Below, in pieces: positions 11,340 to 23,529 of a stretch of DNA of 64,000 bases. The translations under genes and the position numbers were made by a program. The notes below the pieces were generated by a model. The model saw only the letters and a list, made by a program, of their open reading frames with translations. It made no database searches and was not told where the DNA came from. The DNA is from Imbricaverruca yamaguchii (taxonomy: Eukaryota; Arthropoda; Thecostraca; Neoverrucidae). The stretch covers positions 1,604,001 to 1,668,000 of the forward strand of contig JAOTOL010001601.1 of the NCBI GenBank assembly GCA_034440575.1, in the 5' to 3' direction. Position 1 is the stretch's first letter, and every line of letters begins with the position of its first letter.

Positions 11340-11519
11340 TCTTGCGATGGTGAAACAGCCTTCAGGGCTTGCTGACACTCGAGGAAGCGGCTGGCTTCAG
11401 ATGATGTCAGTCACTTGGAACGTGCTGACTCGCCAGCAAGGTCTTCATGGTATGAAGCCAAGAGGCGCATACGTGAGTGGTGACCCTCATGGAATCTTTT
11501 ATGTCTTTATGTCTTTATG
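11340..11519 (+). mobile_element. Probable retroelement 3' end with TCTTTATG tail
   Basis: The segment ends in TTTTATG plus two TCTTTATG octamers (11504-11519), the same octamer that forms the tail of the LINE at 61.7 kb. Upstream sequence contains paired motifs (TGGCTTCA / TGAAGCCA, CTTGCTG / CAGCAAG) suggesting a structured 3' UTR. It does not obviously match the 61.7-kb 3' UTR, so it may be a related subfamily. The 5' boundary is uncertain. Confidence 0.55.
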
Positions 11520-11544
11520 ACATACATGCTGCGCTGAAAGGTCA

Positions 11545-11642
11545 TCAATAGCTTCTGAGCAGACTGGTGAGGACTTCCTCACCAGTCTGCTTCAATCAAT
11601 CAATCAATAGCTTCTTCCAACGTCCTCAGGAGGACGTTGGAA
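11545..11642. repeat. Two adjacent hairpins between direct repeats
   Basis: Hairpin 1 has 16-bp perfect arms (11558-11573 and 11576-11591) around a 2-nt centre. It is followed by a short (TCAA)n run. Hairpin 2 has 13-bp perfect arms (11615-11627 and 11630-11642) around AG. The 12-mer TCAATAGCTTCT occurs at 11545-11556 and again at 11604-11615, so hairpin 1 plus the TCAA run is bracketed by a direct repeat. Confidence 0.93.
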
Positions 11643-13410
11643 CTGTGGAGGACTGTATAAGGCGTCATTTGAGGCGCTGGATGAGCGGGATAAACACGGG
11701 GCCCTCTGCTGCGGACGCATGATTGTGCACCATACCGCGAAAGGTAACCGGCCAACCAACCGCAACTGGCTCCCTTGACGAAACGTAAACGGTGGAACCT
11801 ATTTCGACAATTTGGTGCATCGCACCCAACTTTGTGATGCGTGCTCGCTATTTGGCAGATGAACCCGTTTCGTAAAATTGTGCCTTCAATTTCGGAGCGT
11901 GAACATTGGAAGAAAAAAATAAGCCAGCTTCACACGAAGTCGGCTACAATGTTGCCGAATTCGACTAATCCACTAAATTTGGTATGTGTCTTAAGCCTAA
12001 GTAAGCCAGCTGAATTATTGAATTGAGGTGTCAGTCTCCATGCTCAGTTCATGCTGCACACAATCATTCAGCGCAGCATCGTCCATCAGACTGACACCAG
12101 ACATGCAGTTGCTCGGCCTCGGGGCATGTGGGTCGCGTGGTATGACGCAATGGCCACGTGATGGGCTTTTGGCTGCCCTACCAATGCTGGCATACTACCT
12201 CAAAAGATGTGTTGTTTGCCAGAAAGCATGCGCACTTGAAAATGTATTTTGTGATGAAAATATTGAAAATAATGACTGGGATCTGCCTCACCACCGCAAC
12301 AAAATAATGGTGCACTTTTTATGATTTAATTCGATTCTGTTTCAGCGCGCATATAAGAACTATCCGTGGCCAAACATAATTGAGTTGCATAACATGAATA
12401 AGTGGTTGATCTTTTAGGATGGTGAACCAGGTCTCGGGTTCTGAGTAAAAGAATTACAAGTTGAAGTAAAAAACAACAGTTCTAAAGGTTTGAGAAGTGT
12501 GGGACCGGGACCGGACCGGGCTGGGCCGCTCCAGATCGGGTCGGGTCGCTCAGATGAACTGCATCGCATACACACGAGAGCATACACACCGTCGTTCGTA
12601 AAAACTTTGAAAGACACTAACAACCCATGATGTGAAAATTACTCTTGGTAACAAGGTAATGAATTACACTAATACACTCTGAAATACACTCGTTGCATTC
12701 AAACATTGGTAACCCAGGGGACTTCGTCACTCCCAAAATTACAGTTCTGCTTTGTGAGGTTGTTTGACTGAAAACTATTTCCCAAGCAGCTGTAAGACTT
12801 GGAGAGTTGTCCAGCACCCAAGTGACTCCACAGGGTTCTCGTGCCTCACAGATGTTCATCTGGTCCTGAATGCCAATTGATTGGCTGGGCCGAGAATGCC
12901 GCCAGCAGAAGCCAGACGGTGCTCTGTCGGTCAGTAGCCGACATTGACTCAATCAGCCAGCCCGACCCAGCACAATCGGCCGCAAATGGCGCCGGAAGTG
13001 GCGACCTCTCGCGGTCCGCGCGGACCTGGCTGACCCCGACGGCGGTGCCGGCGAACGCAGCTCACACCCCGCTCACACTCTGCCAACATTGTCGGCCGGT
13101 CATCCGTCTGAGCCGGCGGCTCGCCTGGCGGCTGGCCGACGGCCGCGCCTGTGTCCGAGCCGGTGTTGTCCGTCCGGAGCCGCGACTGGCCAAACAGCCG
13201 GCCGCCCGGCAGCCGCGCCGAGATGCACCGCTCGGCCGTCCGCCGGCAGCGCGCCAATTGATGTTGATTTGTGGAGAACGCCGCACGTCAGGACGAGCAC
13301 GTCACGCCCCGCCCCGCCCCGCCCCTCCATGACGGCTCGCGTCGTGGTCATCACGCGGTCGGCACCAGCGGCGGTGACGTCACCGCAGAGAGGGGCGGGG
13401 CCACCAGCGG
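11643..13410. other. Unique sequence, CpG-rich after 12880, no gene recognised
   Basis: AT-richer to 12400, then GC runs such as GGGACCGGGACCGG near 12500. CpG-dense from 12880 to 13350. Open frames in the CpG-rich part overlap on both strands and show no domain. Confidence 0.5.
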
Positions 13411-13616
13411 CAGTGACGAGATGGGGGACGGCGGCGGTGACGAGCTGGGGGACGGCGGCGGTGACGAGCTGGGGGACGGAAGCGGTGACGGGCTGGGGGG
13501 CGGCGGCGGTCACGAGATGGGGGATGGCGGCGGTGACGAGCTGGGGGATGGCGGCGGTGACGAGCTGGGGGACGGCGGCGGTGGACGGCGGCGGTGACGA
13601 GTTGGGTGACGGCGGC
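13411..13616. repeat. 24-bp minisatellite
   Basis: About 8.5 units with a measured period of 24 bp (GAGCTGGG at 13442 and 13466). The core is GGGGGACGGCGGCGGTGACG. Because 24 is divisible by three, each frame encodes one fixed 8-residue repeat. The right end is rearranged near 13580. Confidence 0.95.
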
Positions 13617-14340
13617 GCGTGCCATAGGTGTCGCGGAGCCGTCGGCAGATCAAAGCCACATGGTGGCGACAGCTCGGCAGGCTGTGGACCACCGGCGGTG
13701 TTTATGGCTCTTGGCGTATTGGCCGGCGGCCGTAATGGGCTCCGAGTGCGACCGACGGCTCGCAAGCGACGAGCGACACCGGCCGCAACGCGCCCGTCGA
13801 GCCGACGCGCGTCGACCGCCCGGCCGACGTTTTTGCGCGTCCCGGGGCGACTTGAAAGCCGCGTTCCTGTGTACGGAGCTCTTTCAGCGCGGTGCGCACG
13901 GATGTTTATTGACTGTGGACGACGAATACATATGGCGAGCCCGACAGACAGACGGTCCGAGCAACACAAACGCTCCGGGCTGTCGGCCCACATGCGGCCA
14001 AGTTTGAGTTACAAAGACATCTCGACGACGACGCTCTCTGCCGGCTATAAATATTTGAGCCGGTGCCGGGCGCGCCACCGGTCGGCGCCAGGCTGTAGTG
14101 CGGGCCACCGATGGCTCACCGATGCCGCTCGACTGGCGGGAGCCTGCACGCGGGCATCAGCATCACCACCAGCACTGGATCATCGTCGGCAGCCGGCCAG
14201 GACCCGCTCCTCATTCGGCGCTGCTGATGTGTCGTGTATACACACACGACTGACATGGCTGTCGATGTTCGGCGTGGCCAACGACAACCATCCGTTCCGT
14301 ATGAGGAATGCGGCAAAAGCGAGTCCATGAATTTCAACGA
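13617..14340. other. CpG-rich island with a TATA-like element
   Basis: Non-repetitive CpG-rich DNA. TATAAATA at 14046-14053 lies between GCCGGC and GAGCCGG, a plausible core-promoter TATA box on the plus strand. An ATG at 14111 opens a 38-codon frame ending at 14227 with no recognised similarity. No clear Initiator or splice donor was found, so a gene start is possible but unproven. Confidence 0.35.
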
Positions 14341-16007
14341 GTAGGTGGGCATTTCTTCGGAGCCTTTTCGCCTTTTGCCTTTTCGTCACAAAGGGACGCA
14401 TTTTCCTTTTCCTCATTCTTTGGCCGAATGCCCTGTTGAATGGGGATGCAGGAGTATACTGGAGCCTTCCCGATGGGGCGCCTTTTCCGGCAGGACGGGT
14501 GCCACCTTTTCATGAGGCACATTTCTCCAGTGTCATCTCCCTTGTATCCGTCCCTAGCATTCGGCTACTGCCATGATATTGGCTGAAAACCTTTCAAAGG
14601 TGAGGCACAAATTGAAATGTGTGTGGGTAGCCGTTCTTTTTTCTTCGCAGCGGTGACATGACACGTCTGTGGCTGATTGGCGAAAAGGTCTCCGCCACCC
14701 CGAGCGGGTGCGTGGGACAACAGGCTTTCCTGTTGATTAGGTATTTCGGCTTTAGGGCGCATCGACTTCTTTGGTCATGTAGCGCCCGTCCGGTTTTCCA
14801 TGCGACGTCCACCAAGCACAAGAGGCGAAAGAGAACGCAAATATTGATTCTAGGAAGAAAAGATCCACCAGGCGATAAAAACACCTCGGTCGCGGGCGCA
14901 CAAAGCGAGGAACGTCCCACGACTGACCTGCGCCACTCGGGAGGCGACAAAGAACGCCGCAGCATCGACGGACAAGGTGCGATCGCTTGATCGTATGCGA
15001 CGACCGCGCCATTGTTCTGGCCGGGGCGCACTCGCCGCAACACGCCGGGCGAAACGCAGTCGCACGGCCATGCAAATGAGCCGGATGTTGAAGGATGTCG
15101 GCGGCATCGGGTCGGACCACCCAGCGCGGGACCTGTCGGCCGCCTTCTCGGTGGTGAGAGGCGTCGGACGTGGTAGGACACGCGCGCTCTCTCTCTCTCT
15201 CCTCATCGCATATCCAACAGGTCGTGCGGTTCGCAGCCGACTGCTACAGAGGTCGCAGACGCCCCTCTCGGCGGTGACAGGATTTTTGTTCCGGGACGTC
15301 TGTGGCGGCTTTCGTTCGAAGGGATTCTCTTTTGATACCTCGAGTGTCGCATATCTTCCCTCGCAGTGCTTAGATCGCTAGGTAGCTTTGACGCACTCGG
15401 GAATGTCCAGAGACTTCCCCGACGCGGCCAAATGTCATCAAGGCCCCCCGAACACGTCGTTTCGAGTGGCAGTGGTGGTGTCAAAAGAAGAGTGGCTAAG
15501 GGTGCTTTAACAAATGCATGGGAAGCGGAAGAATTGCCAACCTCTCCATTCCGCTTCACAATATTTCGTTGATGAAAAGCGTCATCAACACGTGTTCGGC
15601 TACTCACAGACCTAATTCCAAACACCAGAAACATCATTGTGCGTTTAAAATTGAAAACCAGCCAGCGCATTCATATACGGTTGCTGGAACGACATGACCA
15701 GATACTGAAGGGCACTTAAAGCCCCGCAAACCCTCAAAAGCGATGGGAAACTCCAGCTATGAACTGGCAGGCGCAGGCACTGGTCATGCGTCAGGAGCCG
15801 GCTCTCCAGGCCGATGGTCTGAGGAGACGGCCATTGGCGAGCGTGTGGGTCCGGCGGCCTCTCTGCGCTCCCATTGGCGAGTGCGACTGACACGCCACCG
15901 CAAATTGCAGGGGCGCGCCATTTTTCCTCGCCGCACACCGCGCTGCACTTCTCGTGCATGACTGTGTCGAAACCGCGCGCCGGCACGACCCAGCACGCCT
16001 GTAGCGC
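14341..16007. other. Unique sequence, partly CpG-rich, no gene recognised
   Basis: CCTTTTCGCC / CCTTTTGCC motifs recur near 14360-14500. CpG density rises in 14980-15340. Overlapping open frames on both strands have no recognised domain. Confidence 0.5.
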
Positions 16008-16850
16008 GCCTGCCGGCACTGGCCCGGTCCGGGGGACACTCGCGCGCCTGCCGACACTGGCCCGGTCCGGGGGATACTCGCGCGCCTGCCGACACTGTAC
16101 CGGTCCGGGGGATACTCGCGCGCCTGCCGACACTGTACCGGTCCATGGGGGACACTCGCGCGCCTGTTGACACTGTACCGGTCCGGGGATACTCGCGCGC
16201 CTGCCGACACTGTACCGGTCCGGGGGACACTCGCGCGTCTGTTGACACTGTACCGGTCCGGAGGGATACTCGCGCGCCTGCCGACACTGGCCCGGTCCGG
16301 GGGACACTCGCGCGCCTGCCGACACTGTACTGGTCCGGGGACACTCGCGCGCCTGCCGACACTGGCCCGGTCCGGGGGACACTCGCGCGCCTGCCGACAC
16401 TGTACCGGTCCGGGGGACACTCGCGCGCCTGCCGACACTGTACCGGTCCGGGGGACACTCGCGCGCCTGCCGACACTGTACCGGTCCGGGGGACACTCGC
16501 GCGCCTGCCGACACTGTACCGGTCCGGGGGACACTCGCGCGCCTGCCGACACTGTACCGGTCCGGGGGATACTCGCGCGCCTGCCGACACTGGCCGGTCC
16601 GGGGACACTCGCGCGTCTGTTGACATTTGTACCGGTCCGGGGACACTCGCGCGCCTGCCGACACTGGCCGGTCCGGGGACTTCGACACTGTACCGGTCCG
16701 GGGATACTCGCGCGCCTGCCGACACTGTACCGGTCCGGGGGACACTCGCGCGCCTGTTGACACTGTACCGGTCCGGGGGACACTCGCGCGCCTGTTGACA
16801 CTGTACCGGTCCGGGGACACTCGCGCGCCTGCCGACACTGTACCGGTCCA
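16008..16850. repeat. 38-bp minisatellite
   Basis: About 22 units with a measured period of 38 bp (ACTCGCG at 16381 and 16419). Motifs are ACACTCGCGCGCCTGCCGAC and ACTGTACCGGTCCGGGG. Several units have 1-2 nt deletions in the G run, which shifts the frame, so no stable protein could be encoded. Open frames up to 397 codons on the minus strand are artefacts. Confidence 0.96.
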
Positions 16851-18746
16851 GAGGGGATTTTAGCGCGCCGGTGATGCCTTCATTAAGAGCGAGGGTGTCA
16901 TCATTACAAAGAAGGGGAGCGTGCTCGTGTTGTCTTCATTATGGCGGAGGACACGGAGACCAACGTGAGCTGATGAATGTTTCAAGAGCATGTGGCCGTG
17001 GCACATGAGCAAAAAAATCGGAACACGCAACTCGCGCTCGATTCGGCACGGCAGCCTAAAAATGTCATGTATGTTGCAGGAGCATAGGTTCTCAGAGAAC
17101 AAATTGGTGCGCCATGAAGCATTAACATTGAATAGACGCTTCATTAGTGGTGCCCAAATGGTTTGCGCCCTCGAAGGATGTTGGTTTTAAGAAAATAGTG
17201 CTGATGCTCAAATCCTCGGTGCCATGCCTGGGCAAGAGGACGACTGCATCGCCAACGATCCGTAACATGACTATTCTACTAGCACTATCTACGAAAAATA
17301 ACGAGGACATAAATTAATTTTGCAAATTGTCCGACATTTCATCGAGCTCTTCCACGACAACTTCATCATGTAATGTCATGCATCAATGAAACACGGACAC
17401 AACTTTAATGGATCACACATGACATCAGGTCAGCCGTTAAGTTCATGTCACTTCGCGCATTTATATATCATACCATCGGAGACAAAAAGAAGCCATGCTA
17501 GTCCACTAAAGCACGCGGTCACGAGCCGGGGAGCAGGTCTCATCGGCGAAGACCAGTGCTGGACTAAAAATGGAGATCCCTGTGCCCATCCCGGAGAGCG
17601 ACAGAGACATGGCGGCAGAGGAAGAGCAGGGGTTCGGAGACACATCACTCGCTCCCTCTCGTTATTCATAGCATCGAGTTTTAACATCCAGCCCGCTTCG
17701 CGACCACACAGGCTCCAAGTGTACATGGTTCGATGCATGACCGTCCGACCGTAGGCCCTGGTCCGCCACCGAACACGTGGCCCAGTTCCGCTGGGCGGAC
17801 CGCACCGCACCGCGTAACAGACTGTTCCGGCCCAAACGCTGGAACAAACAGCGCGATCACGGACTCGTTCATAAAGAATGCAACGCCGAGCGTGACGGCC
17901 CGTGCATGCTCTCCTCCTCGCGATAGGATCACGCATCACACATGCAGCCAGCATTTTCAGTTAATTAGACGGTCCAATAACGAAGCCGTTGTGGGGCGGA
18001 AATGAGCTCGGCCTGGACGCAGTGTGTCACCAACTGTCCGCCGCGGCGCGCCGCTGATCCGTCACCTCCAGGTCCAAAGGTCGGGCGCCAAAGGTCCCTG
18101 AATGTCACGCCAAGTCGCTGCGCCGTCCCCCGCCTGTGGCCACAGGACTAGCTGGCGTATTGTGGGGGGGGGGGATCACATGTTCCGTGGCCGGGTTCCG
18201 TCCCATCCGTGGTCGGCCTGCGAGCCTCAGCCGGCAGTTTCGATAGAGACTGGGTTACCTAGCAACGGTGGACTCCTGTCAAGAGTCATATTTTTTTATG
18301 CTTCCAGATTTTTAGAACTTAATTTTAGGACCTTTCAGTATAAATTCAATAATTTGATCGTTCTTTTGCTCGGTATTCTGGTCCCTACAATCCATATCAG
18401 TGGATTTCGGGGTCACGTTTTATAGTTTGTAATGGAGGAATAATTTGGATGAAATAGGAATCCAATTGAGACACAGCCTTAACATTCTTCAATAGTGAAA
18501 TTTTAGTGTCTACACTATAATGTAATGTTCCATGGAAGTAAAAGACGTTTTGAAACTTCTTGCTTATATAGCATGCCCACTTAAGCTGCAAATATGTTCT
18601 TGAAACCAGGTGAAATAAACCATGAAATCTTTTCCGGTTAAAATAGTCCTAATTCGCCATACTTCGGCTTCGAAGTGCCAAATGAATTTATAATGTTGAA
18701 TGCCAGTTCGAGCTAAGCATTCTGATGTCGAAATCGTCCACTCGAC
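16851..18746. other. Unique sequence, partly CpG-rich, no gene recognised
   Basis: The CpG-richer part is 17560-18250. A G10 homopolymer lies at about 18165-18174. The region beyond 18290 is AT-rich. No gene or transposon is recognised. Confidence 0.5.
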
Positions 18747-18785
18747 AACGATAACGATAACGATAACGAGAACGAGAACGAGAAC
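18747..18785. repeat. Hexanucleotide repeat (AACGAT/AACGAG)n
   Basis: Three AACGAT units pass into three AACGAG units, followed by a short purine-rich (GA) stretch to about 18810. Confidence 0.95.
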
Positions 18786-18810
18786 AAGGAGAGATAGAGA
18801 GAGAGAAGAG

Positions 18811-19369
18811 ATATAAATGGAAATGAATGGACATATTTATGGTGCACATTGTAGTTAGTGTCAAACTCGGTTAGTTTAAAGTTCTTTTACTTTTGTAGAG
18901 TGCATGACGAGTGCGAACCTTGTGCATTATTTCCATCTTAATGTGTAGTAAGGTGACGCCCTTTTCATATGGAGGCTCCGTTCACTTTTTACTCGGCATT
19001 TACTCATTCATAATCACCTTATTTCCTTGGTTAGCATACATGGAACTCAATTGCACATGTCCATTGGGAGACGTCATAGTATCCGAAGCGAGAGATGGGA
19101 TGTTTACAACATAACTTTACTTATGGTTGAAAGTTGTCTAGCAAATGACTAAATGCCTGTGCAGCGATGATCGGTAAAGGACCACACTGCTCACAGCGAG
19201 CATCAAGCACATGCAAAGGTAAGAATTTGCTTTTCGCAACATTTCGAATTATTGTTATTCAATCTTTTCCCTTTTAGTGCCTGCTGATCCTGAGAAAATA
19301 TTTGCATTAGCTAAATGGACGAGAAAAACAAACAGACATTCTCCTTATTCAAAAGAGAGCGACGCAACG
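18811..19369. other. AT-rich unique sequence, no gene recognised
   Basis: No repeat, RNA gene or coding signature was identified. Confidence 0.5.
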
Positions 19370-19960
19370 CGAACCAGAAGGGGGCGGGCGAGGGCCGTCC
19401 CCTGCTGTCCGCCGGCGTGCCACCCGCGGCTGCGGCCGGGCCCACCTGACCGCCAGCCGTGAGTAATTGCTCGCGTGCTAGAGCGTCGCTAATGCGGCCG
19501 GTCGCGACGGGCACGTCAGCGGTCGTGTCGCCGCCTGCGACAGTCGGCCGACCGCCGGCCGCCGACCTACCGCCCGCGGGCCGGTGGCCGAGCCGGCCCG
19601 ACAGCGGCCGACAGCGGCCGCCGCGGCCGCGCCGCCGCCCGCCGACCAATCCCGACCGGCTATCAAAACAATTTGCGTACGCTGAGATAAGCTGGTGCCG
19701 AGCGAGACCGGGCGGCAACGCTCCCGTCCTCCATTTGACAGGGCTGCCAAACGGGCGGGCCCGGCCCATTTAATCTGACACTGACAAATTTCGGGCGATA
19801 CCGACCGGCAGATAGCGGCGGGGCAGGCCGGTGGACCGAGTGGCGGCGGATCTACACGGCCGGCAGCGGCTGCAACGCCGTCTCCAGCAACTGCAGACTG
19901 CACATCAGCACTGGGACACGGCGCGCCGGCCGCACAGGCGACCGTGTCCTCCGTCGATCT
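19370..19960. promoter_or_regulatory. Non-repetitive CpG island, candidate regulatory DNA
   Basis: Sharp rise in GC and CpG relative to both flanks without a tandem repeat. It includes CGGCCGACAGCGGCCG-type runs and an AGATAAGC GATA-type site at about 19685. It could be a promoter or enhancer. No exon is identified. Confidence 0.35.
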
Positions 19961-22900
19961 GCAACATGGCTGTCCTTTAAAGGGTAGGTGGTAGGTGTCT
20001 GGTGTCTGGGGGTAGGTCGAGCTACGGCCTGTGCTGCATACATGACATCAGGGAGTAGCGCATGTTGCGGCTTATCGCGCTGTGGTTACAGATGGTAACT
20101 TGGTCTAGCCTACATGTGGGCATCGTGTTTTACAAATGACGTGTGTCGGCTACGTACACAACTGCGGCCAATGGTGGGCATTCTCAAATTTCGCGGCAAT
20201 CCGACTTCGGACATCACAAATATTGAGTGTGGATGTTTTGTCTGGCGACGTAAAAAGAACACGATTCTCTGGGTTTCATGTGATGTACTTTGCGAAGGAA
20301 AGACATTTTTCGAATTGACCAACTGCTCGTTTTTTTCGCCGAGGAAGGCACGGACCGAAATGAATAGAGAACTTGCGATCTGGAAACACAACGCCATGGG
20401 TGCTGATTCAATGTTGGTCTTCGAGCTGTTGTGTACCCTCTAGCAAAGGCCAGTCCCGGTATACGAACCGGTCGAGAGGCACTTCGTGTAGCCGTGGGCC
20501 ATCTCTTACCCGTCGCTTGCCGTAGCTGATCCCATCTCTCAGCAATGAAGGTACGGAAACCAACTCCGGGAACACTAGGAAGATCGTTTTACTATCACCT
20601 AGTATTCGGTAAATTGGAAATTTTGGGACAGGACTTGTATGGCTGCTTGCTAGTAAAAGAGAGTTCACTCATGTACACTTATAGCTGCCACTTTCATCCA
20701 AAGCAGATGCCATCACATTGAAGCTCGTCTAGCTTGATGCTAACTCGAGTACTAAAAAAACATGTGCACGAGCACTGTTCTATGCGGAAAAAGTTAACAT
20801 GAATCCGTAGATGATTGCATATACAATACCAAAATGCCTTGAGAGTTTGCAAGCGTATGGCTGGCATTATGCTATGGGAATGCATTAACTGGTCATCGAA
20901 TAGTTTTATCTGTATGCATGTATTGGCTATTCTTATAGGCGATGTTTTATTTATGAGCAAATTAAATTTTGAAGAAAAAAATTCAGCTTCCATTTCTGGA
21001 ATTTTAGTTCTAAGACTACCGCATATTGAAAACAAGGAAACAAACAAAATGTTCGTTGAACCGATCATAATTTGAATTGTAGGCTGATGATTTTAAACAC
21101 CTTAGCGTGTTGTTGTATCACATCATCATAGATGAAAGACCTGATATTATCGGGGGCGCCAGCGATGGTGCCCTTTTCCAATTAACTTAAGTTGATTTCC
21201 ATGTTAATGTTCGCTTAATGGTCTCCTTGGTCTTTGTACCACCATCTTCGTCCTATCAATCGCATTCTCCAACCAAGATCCCACACCATCCATTACCAGC
21301 GAAGGCCCACATGTGTTAATATTTAGATAATAACACATCACGTTCCTAGGCTAGTGACGGAAACATACCAATGGTCAGGTCCTCGCATCACCCATATGTT
21401 GATTTTCCTGATCCACTTGTTCTTCCGATGATTCATTAATCAGACTTCATACTTTATTTCAACATCAATATGAATTGTAATAACAAGACAGTAGAGCGCA
21501 TACATATGGACATTTGTACAGTAACAAAAGGTTTGTAAAGCGTGTAATTTCGACATCACAGCAATCGATGTGTGCGAGTTAAAAACGATCGGAGATATAC
21601 GTAACGATGAGAAGCGCATAGGCCCATCCCCAGTGATAATGCGAGTATTTTCAATATTGTTGGGTCAGATGTAACCTGTACTTCTGCGAATATGAGTCTG
21701 CATAGAGCAAGTACGAAAATGGTCCGCTCTTACTGATTCTTCAACACGTTGGTTCTACCCATCAGGTAGAGTTAAGTGAAGTTTCATGCCGTATTTTCTG
21801 TTTCCTGAACCATTAGGGCGGTATCTGCCCAGCTCAATGCCTGTGCTTAGGTGCAATTTTGTGTGCAATTTTGTCTGATGCTGATCTGATGCTGATTCAG
21901 CGAAATATGTGGCAACGCCAATGGCCATTTCATCCCGTGTTAAAATCTACAACTATTGAGGGATTCGGGTGACGTGGGGAGTGGCCAGAAACCACTTCAC
22001 AGGGATAGAGGACCACCTATCGTAGGGACGGATGTATGAGGGCATTGGGAAAATGTACTCTACCTCTCTCCATGGAAAAATGTCCACCATCCTCTGACGG
22101 AGAGAATGCGTGCTCCGGGGAGGCTCGAGTACACCTCCCATTCCGCTTCGAATGTTGTTTTGTTTTATTTAGCCAAAGGAGCTCCTCTCAGAGGAATAGA
22201 CACCACCCGTTAAGAAGAAAAGGCGTTTATTCGGTACGCTCGAATGCATCACAAATTCATTAATTATCTTATCAAGTTTTTTTCCGGAATCCGTATTCCC
22301 GTTAACAAAATATGACCGCATCTGATATGTCTTCCGCTACCCCCACCACATCAACACATGCACTCAGCTGTTATGACACCTGTTTTTCTTAAAATGCAAA
22401 ATAAGTAAGGCGAGATGAGTCCTGGATGGATGATCATCACAAACCAGATACGCAGCCACTGCGCTCCGACCATTTGGAAGACTGCCCACCTAACGGCAAG
22501 GCTGGCGGAAGTACCTCTGCAACATTCATGCACAGAGAAAGAACACTTGTGACGGTGACTTGCACTCGTCTGCATCATGTTCTGCACGACTTCGCTAGCA
22601 TCAGATACGCAGCCAATAATAGCCCGGGGCTTAACCTCTCCCTTAGCAACCAAAACAAATGCATGAAGCAAGAAATGTTGAGATTTTCACCACATGAAAC
22701 GAGAAACTTTCGACACGCCTCAAGTGCCGAGAGCGGTCTCTTTTTCATCGCAATTTTTGGTCGGCCCACTTAAGAAAATCCTGGTCGCGCCCCTGGCTAG
22801 CGTAAAGACCACAAGTCGTGCCTTGGATTTCGAACTGCTTGAAAACAAAATATTGTGGAGTATTCCTTATTGGACTATCGGACAATGACAGGACCACGCA

Positions 22901-23529
22901 ATGCACAACGAAGAACTGAAAGCTCATTTATATTTAGGCGACAGAAAGACCATATGCCGTGACGCCAGGCGACTTTCTATAAAATCGATTGGTGGTGATT
23001 GGGTAACTGGTGTGGTGTTGGTGGTTATAAAATTGATATAGGTGTGCGGCTCCCAACATTATATGTGCGCCATTAGTACACACCATGTTACATTCAGAGT
23101 CACGGAGGATACTAATCAACCATGATGGGAGAATTGCGTGCCCCGAAGTACATAAATCGACATCTCCAGGTGGATCTCATTCCCAGCTTCGTGTGACGTC
23201 ATCAGTAACTCTCGCCTACTTCTGCTATAGCTGATGATCGATACTTCCTTTACAAAATAAAATGTGGAAATCAAAACTTCTGCGAACATGTACCATCGAA
23301 TAATATCGCTTCGGGTTTCCAATAACGCACGCTGGTGTATACAGTCACCCAAGCGGCCATCCGGAAAGCGGTGGACCAATTGTTCAGGGCATTCGTGTTG
23401 GCACAAGTAGACAGTCCTAATTCGGCGCATTAAGTTTACCGCAAAATTGCCATATCAGATGACAGGTCCGGTGTGATTTTCCGCCTTTCGACGCCCGGTC
23501 CGAGCCCGCTGAACGGCCAGCAGTCCATG
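19961..23529. other. Mainly AT-rich unique sequence, no gene recognised
   Basis: Several open frames of 60-124 codons occur on both strands, none with a recognisable domain. At about 22040-22210 motifs such as CTGACGGAGAG and CTCCTCTCAGAGG recur loosely, reminiscent of 3.96-4.14 kb and 62.46-62.53 kb. No RNA gene was identified. Confidence 0.5.

Noticed and set aside
13089..14330. 413-codon plus-strand and 297-codon minus-strand frames
   Set aside because: They overlap antisense in a very GC-rich CpG block with a 24-bp array. Stop codons are rare there by composition and no domain is visible.
15645..16838. 397-codon minus-strand frame and several parallel frames
   Set aside because: Translation of the 38-bp array in every phase. 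Small indels between units would break any real protein.
20408..20668. 86-codon minus-strand frame with protein-like composition
   Set aside because: No family motif recognised, and length and composition are compatible with chance.
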